DNA of 6,471 bases, from the NCBI GenBank assembly GCA_019352125.1, contig JABBNV010000152.1, positions 1 to 6,471 on the forward strand, written 5' to 3'. The notes under the pieces were generated by a model. The model was not told the DNA's origin, ran no database searches, and saw only the letters and a list, made by a program, of their open reading frames with translations. Position 1 is the first letter of the stretch; each line of letters starts with the position of its first letter. Both the position numbers and the translations under genes were made by a program. The stretch is from Acidobacteriota bacterium. GTDB lineage: Bacteria; Actinomycetota; Actinomycetes; Actinomycetales; Micrococcaceae. Positions 5,705-6,471 of this stretch are shown here, one piece after another.

Positions 5705-6181
5705 ATGATGAATTCTGGCAACCTGCTTGATGTACCTAACGACGACGTCAATGACGTACGCGGCAGACTCAAGCGAACACGCTGGTCCCGCCTTTGTGGC
5801 CAGAGCAGGGTTGGGCTTTGGGAACAGACCAGACCAAGCTCCAGCGGCTAGTTTTCTACTGGGCAAATGGCTTTGACTGGAATGCTCAACAGTGTTGCAT
5901 CAACAGGTTGCCATGGCACACTGCAAATATTTCAGGCACTGCTGTGAACTATCTGAGATTCGAAGGCGAAAACCCAGCTGCGCTGCCGATCATCCTGGCT
6001 AACGGGTGGCCAAGCACTGCCATTGAACTCGTTGAACTTGCACCACGCCGTGCTACTCCAACCCTGTATGGCGGGCTCGCAACGGACGCCCTGACCGTTA
6101 TTGTGCCTGCACTCCCCCGGGTTCCCCTTCTCCCCGCAGCGTCCCACGCATGCTGAACAAACGCACGAACTCCGGCATACG
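5705..6181 (+). pseudogene. Epoxide hydrolase remnant, frameshifted and 3'-truncated
   Basis: Remains of an alpha/beta-hydrolase epoxide hydrolase (EHN-domain type, normally around 380-400 residues). The 5' end is native: AGGA at 5696-5699 precedes ATGATG (5705), and the product begins with LLDVPNDDVNDVRGRLKRTRW, the EHN start (21 residues in two pieces: LLDVPNDDVND, VRGRLKRTRW). A frameshift between 5786 and 5799 moves the reading to WPEQGWALGTD, FYWANGFDWNAQ, YLRFEGENPAALPI, NGWPSTAIELVELA and ALTVIVPALP. The usual oxyanion HGWP is NGWP here. An extra C in the run of five at 6114-6118 shifts the frame again; restoring it gives PGFPFSPQRPTHAEQTHEL. Near 6181 homology stops and nirB sequence begins. 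The nucleophile and the rest of the hydrolase fold are missing, so no activity is expected. Intact, it would have opened epoxides to diols. Confidence 0.85.
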
Positions 6182-6471
6182 TTTCCTCTGTGCCCCTGCT
6201 GAAGAAACTACTTGAGAGCGAACTCACCAAGTGCGGCATTGAAGTATCCACGGCACTGTGTGAGCACTTCGAAATGTCCCGTGTGGAACTCTTTGAAGCC
6301 GTTCGAGTGTTGGAACTGGCCACCTTTGAGGACATCCTGTCTCGGTTTGGACCGGAGCCGGCTGCGATATCTGCAAGCCAACCGTAGCCTCCATCCTGGC
6401 CAGCCAGCGGAGCGAATACGTGCTGGATGGCGGCCGCGGTGCGCTGCAAGACACCAATGACCGCGCCCTGG
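6181..6471 (+). pseudogene. nirB: nirB internal fragment (nitrite reductase large subunit), frameshifted
   Basis: Internal part of NirB, the large subunit of assimilatory NADH-dependent nitrite reductase, from the middle BFD-like [2Fe-2S] region. It reads VPLLKKLLESEL, KCGIEVSTALCEHFEMSRVE, LFEAVRVLELATFEDILSRF, then after loss of one base near 6350 TGAGCDICKPTVASILASQR and LQDTNDRAL to the window edge. The CDIC pair is kept (6363-6374); the cysteine pair expected just before VPLLKK (CGSC-like) is not there because the sequence switches to epoxide hydrolase remnant near 6181. The N-terminal FAD/NAD domains, about the first half of the protein, are absent, and there is no start signal; the GTG at 6190 is an ordinary valine codon. 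The 3' end lies outside the window. Intact NirB reduces nitrite to ammonium with NirD. Confidence 0.85.

Noticed and set aside
6190..6387. Short stand-alone gene of 65 residues
   Set aside because: It is an internal piece of nirB ended by a one-base deletion; the GTG is an internal valine codon and homology continues in another frame to the window end.
1..6471. CRISPR array, tRNA or rRNA gene, insertion sequence, phage genes
   Set aside because: No regularly spaced direct repeats, no cloverleaf-like or rRNA-like sequence, and no transposase or integrase motif was seen on either strand.

Overview
The window looks like a piece of chromosome from a high-GC actinobacterium. The protein sequences, the mixed ATG/GTG starts preceded by AGGA/GGAG sites, and the gene types (MmyB-like regulator, ArsR/SulP pair, AtuA-like protein, epoxide hydrolase) most resemble an Arthrobacter-type member of the Micrococcaceae. 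That placement is inferred from sequence style, not from a marker gene.

Layout. (1) Positions 18-863 (minus) hold an intact aldo/keto reductase, divergent from an intact MmyB-type XRE regulator at 1067-1945 (plus). The 203-bp gap between them contains a near-perfect 22-bp palindrome. (2) Positions 1962-2641 hold two dead genes lying head to head: the 3' remains of an AtuA-like (DUF1446) gene on the minus strand and of an acyl-CoA synthetase on the plus strand. Both have lost their 5' parts at the same point (2405-2416), as if one deletion had removed a divergent promoter and both gene starts. (3) Positions 2812-4884 form an intact two-gene unit: an extended -10 promoter overlapping a perfect palindrome, an ArsR-family repressor, and a SulP anion transporter whose GTG start overlaps the ArsR stop by 4 bp. 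(4) Positions 5191-5598 hold an intact small VOC (glyoxalase-fold) protein behind a 306-bp gap with a hairpin candidate and a 10-bp inverted repeat. (5) Positions 5705 to the window end hold a second graveyard: a frameshifted, 3'-truncated epoxide hydrolase joined directly to an internal, 5'-truncated and frameshifted nirB (nitrite reductase large subunit) fragment that runs off the window.

How it works together. The intact genes form three small independent units, two of them a regulator with a probable target: MmyB-like regulator with reductase, and ArsR-like repressor with SulP transporter. Between them lie scars where catabolic (acyl-CoA/AtuA, epoxide hydrolase) and nitrogen-assimilation (nirB) genes have been lost by deletion followed by point decay. 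The most distinctive points are the two deletion-scar fusions, the ArsR protein with serines in place of the classic metal-binding cysteine pair and its palindrome placed on the transcription start, and the strong palindrome in the divergent intergenic region. I found no CRISPR array, RNA gene, transposase or phage gene.
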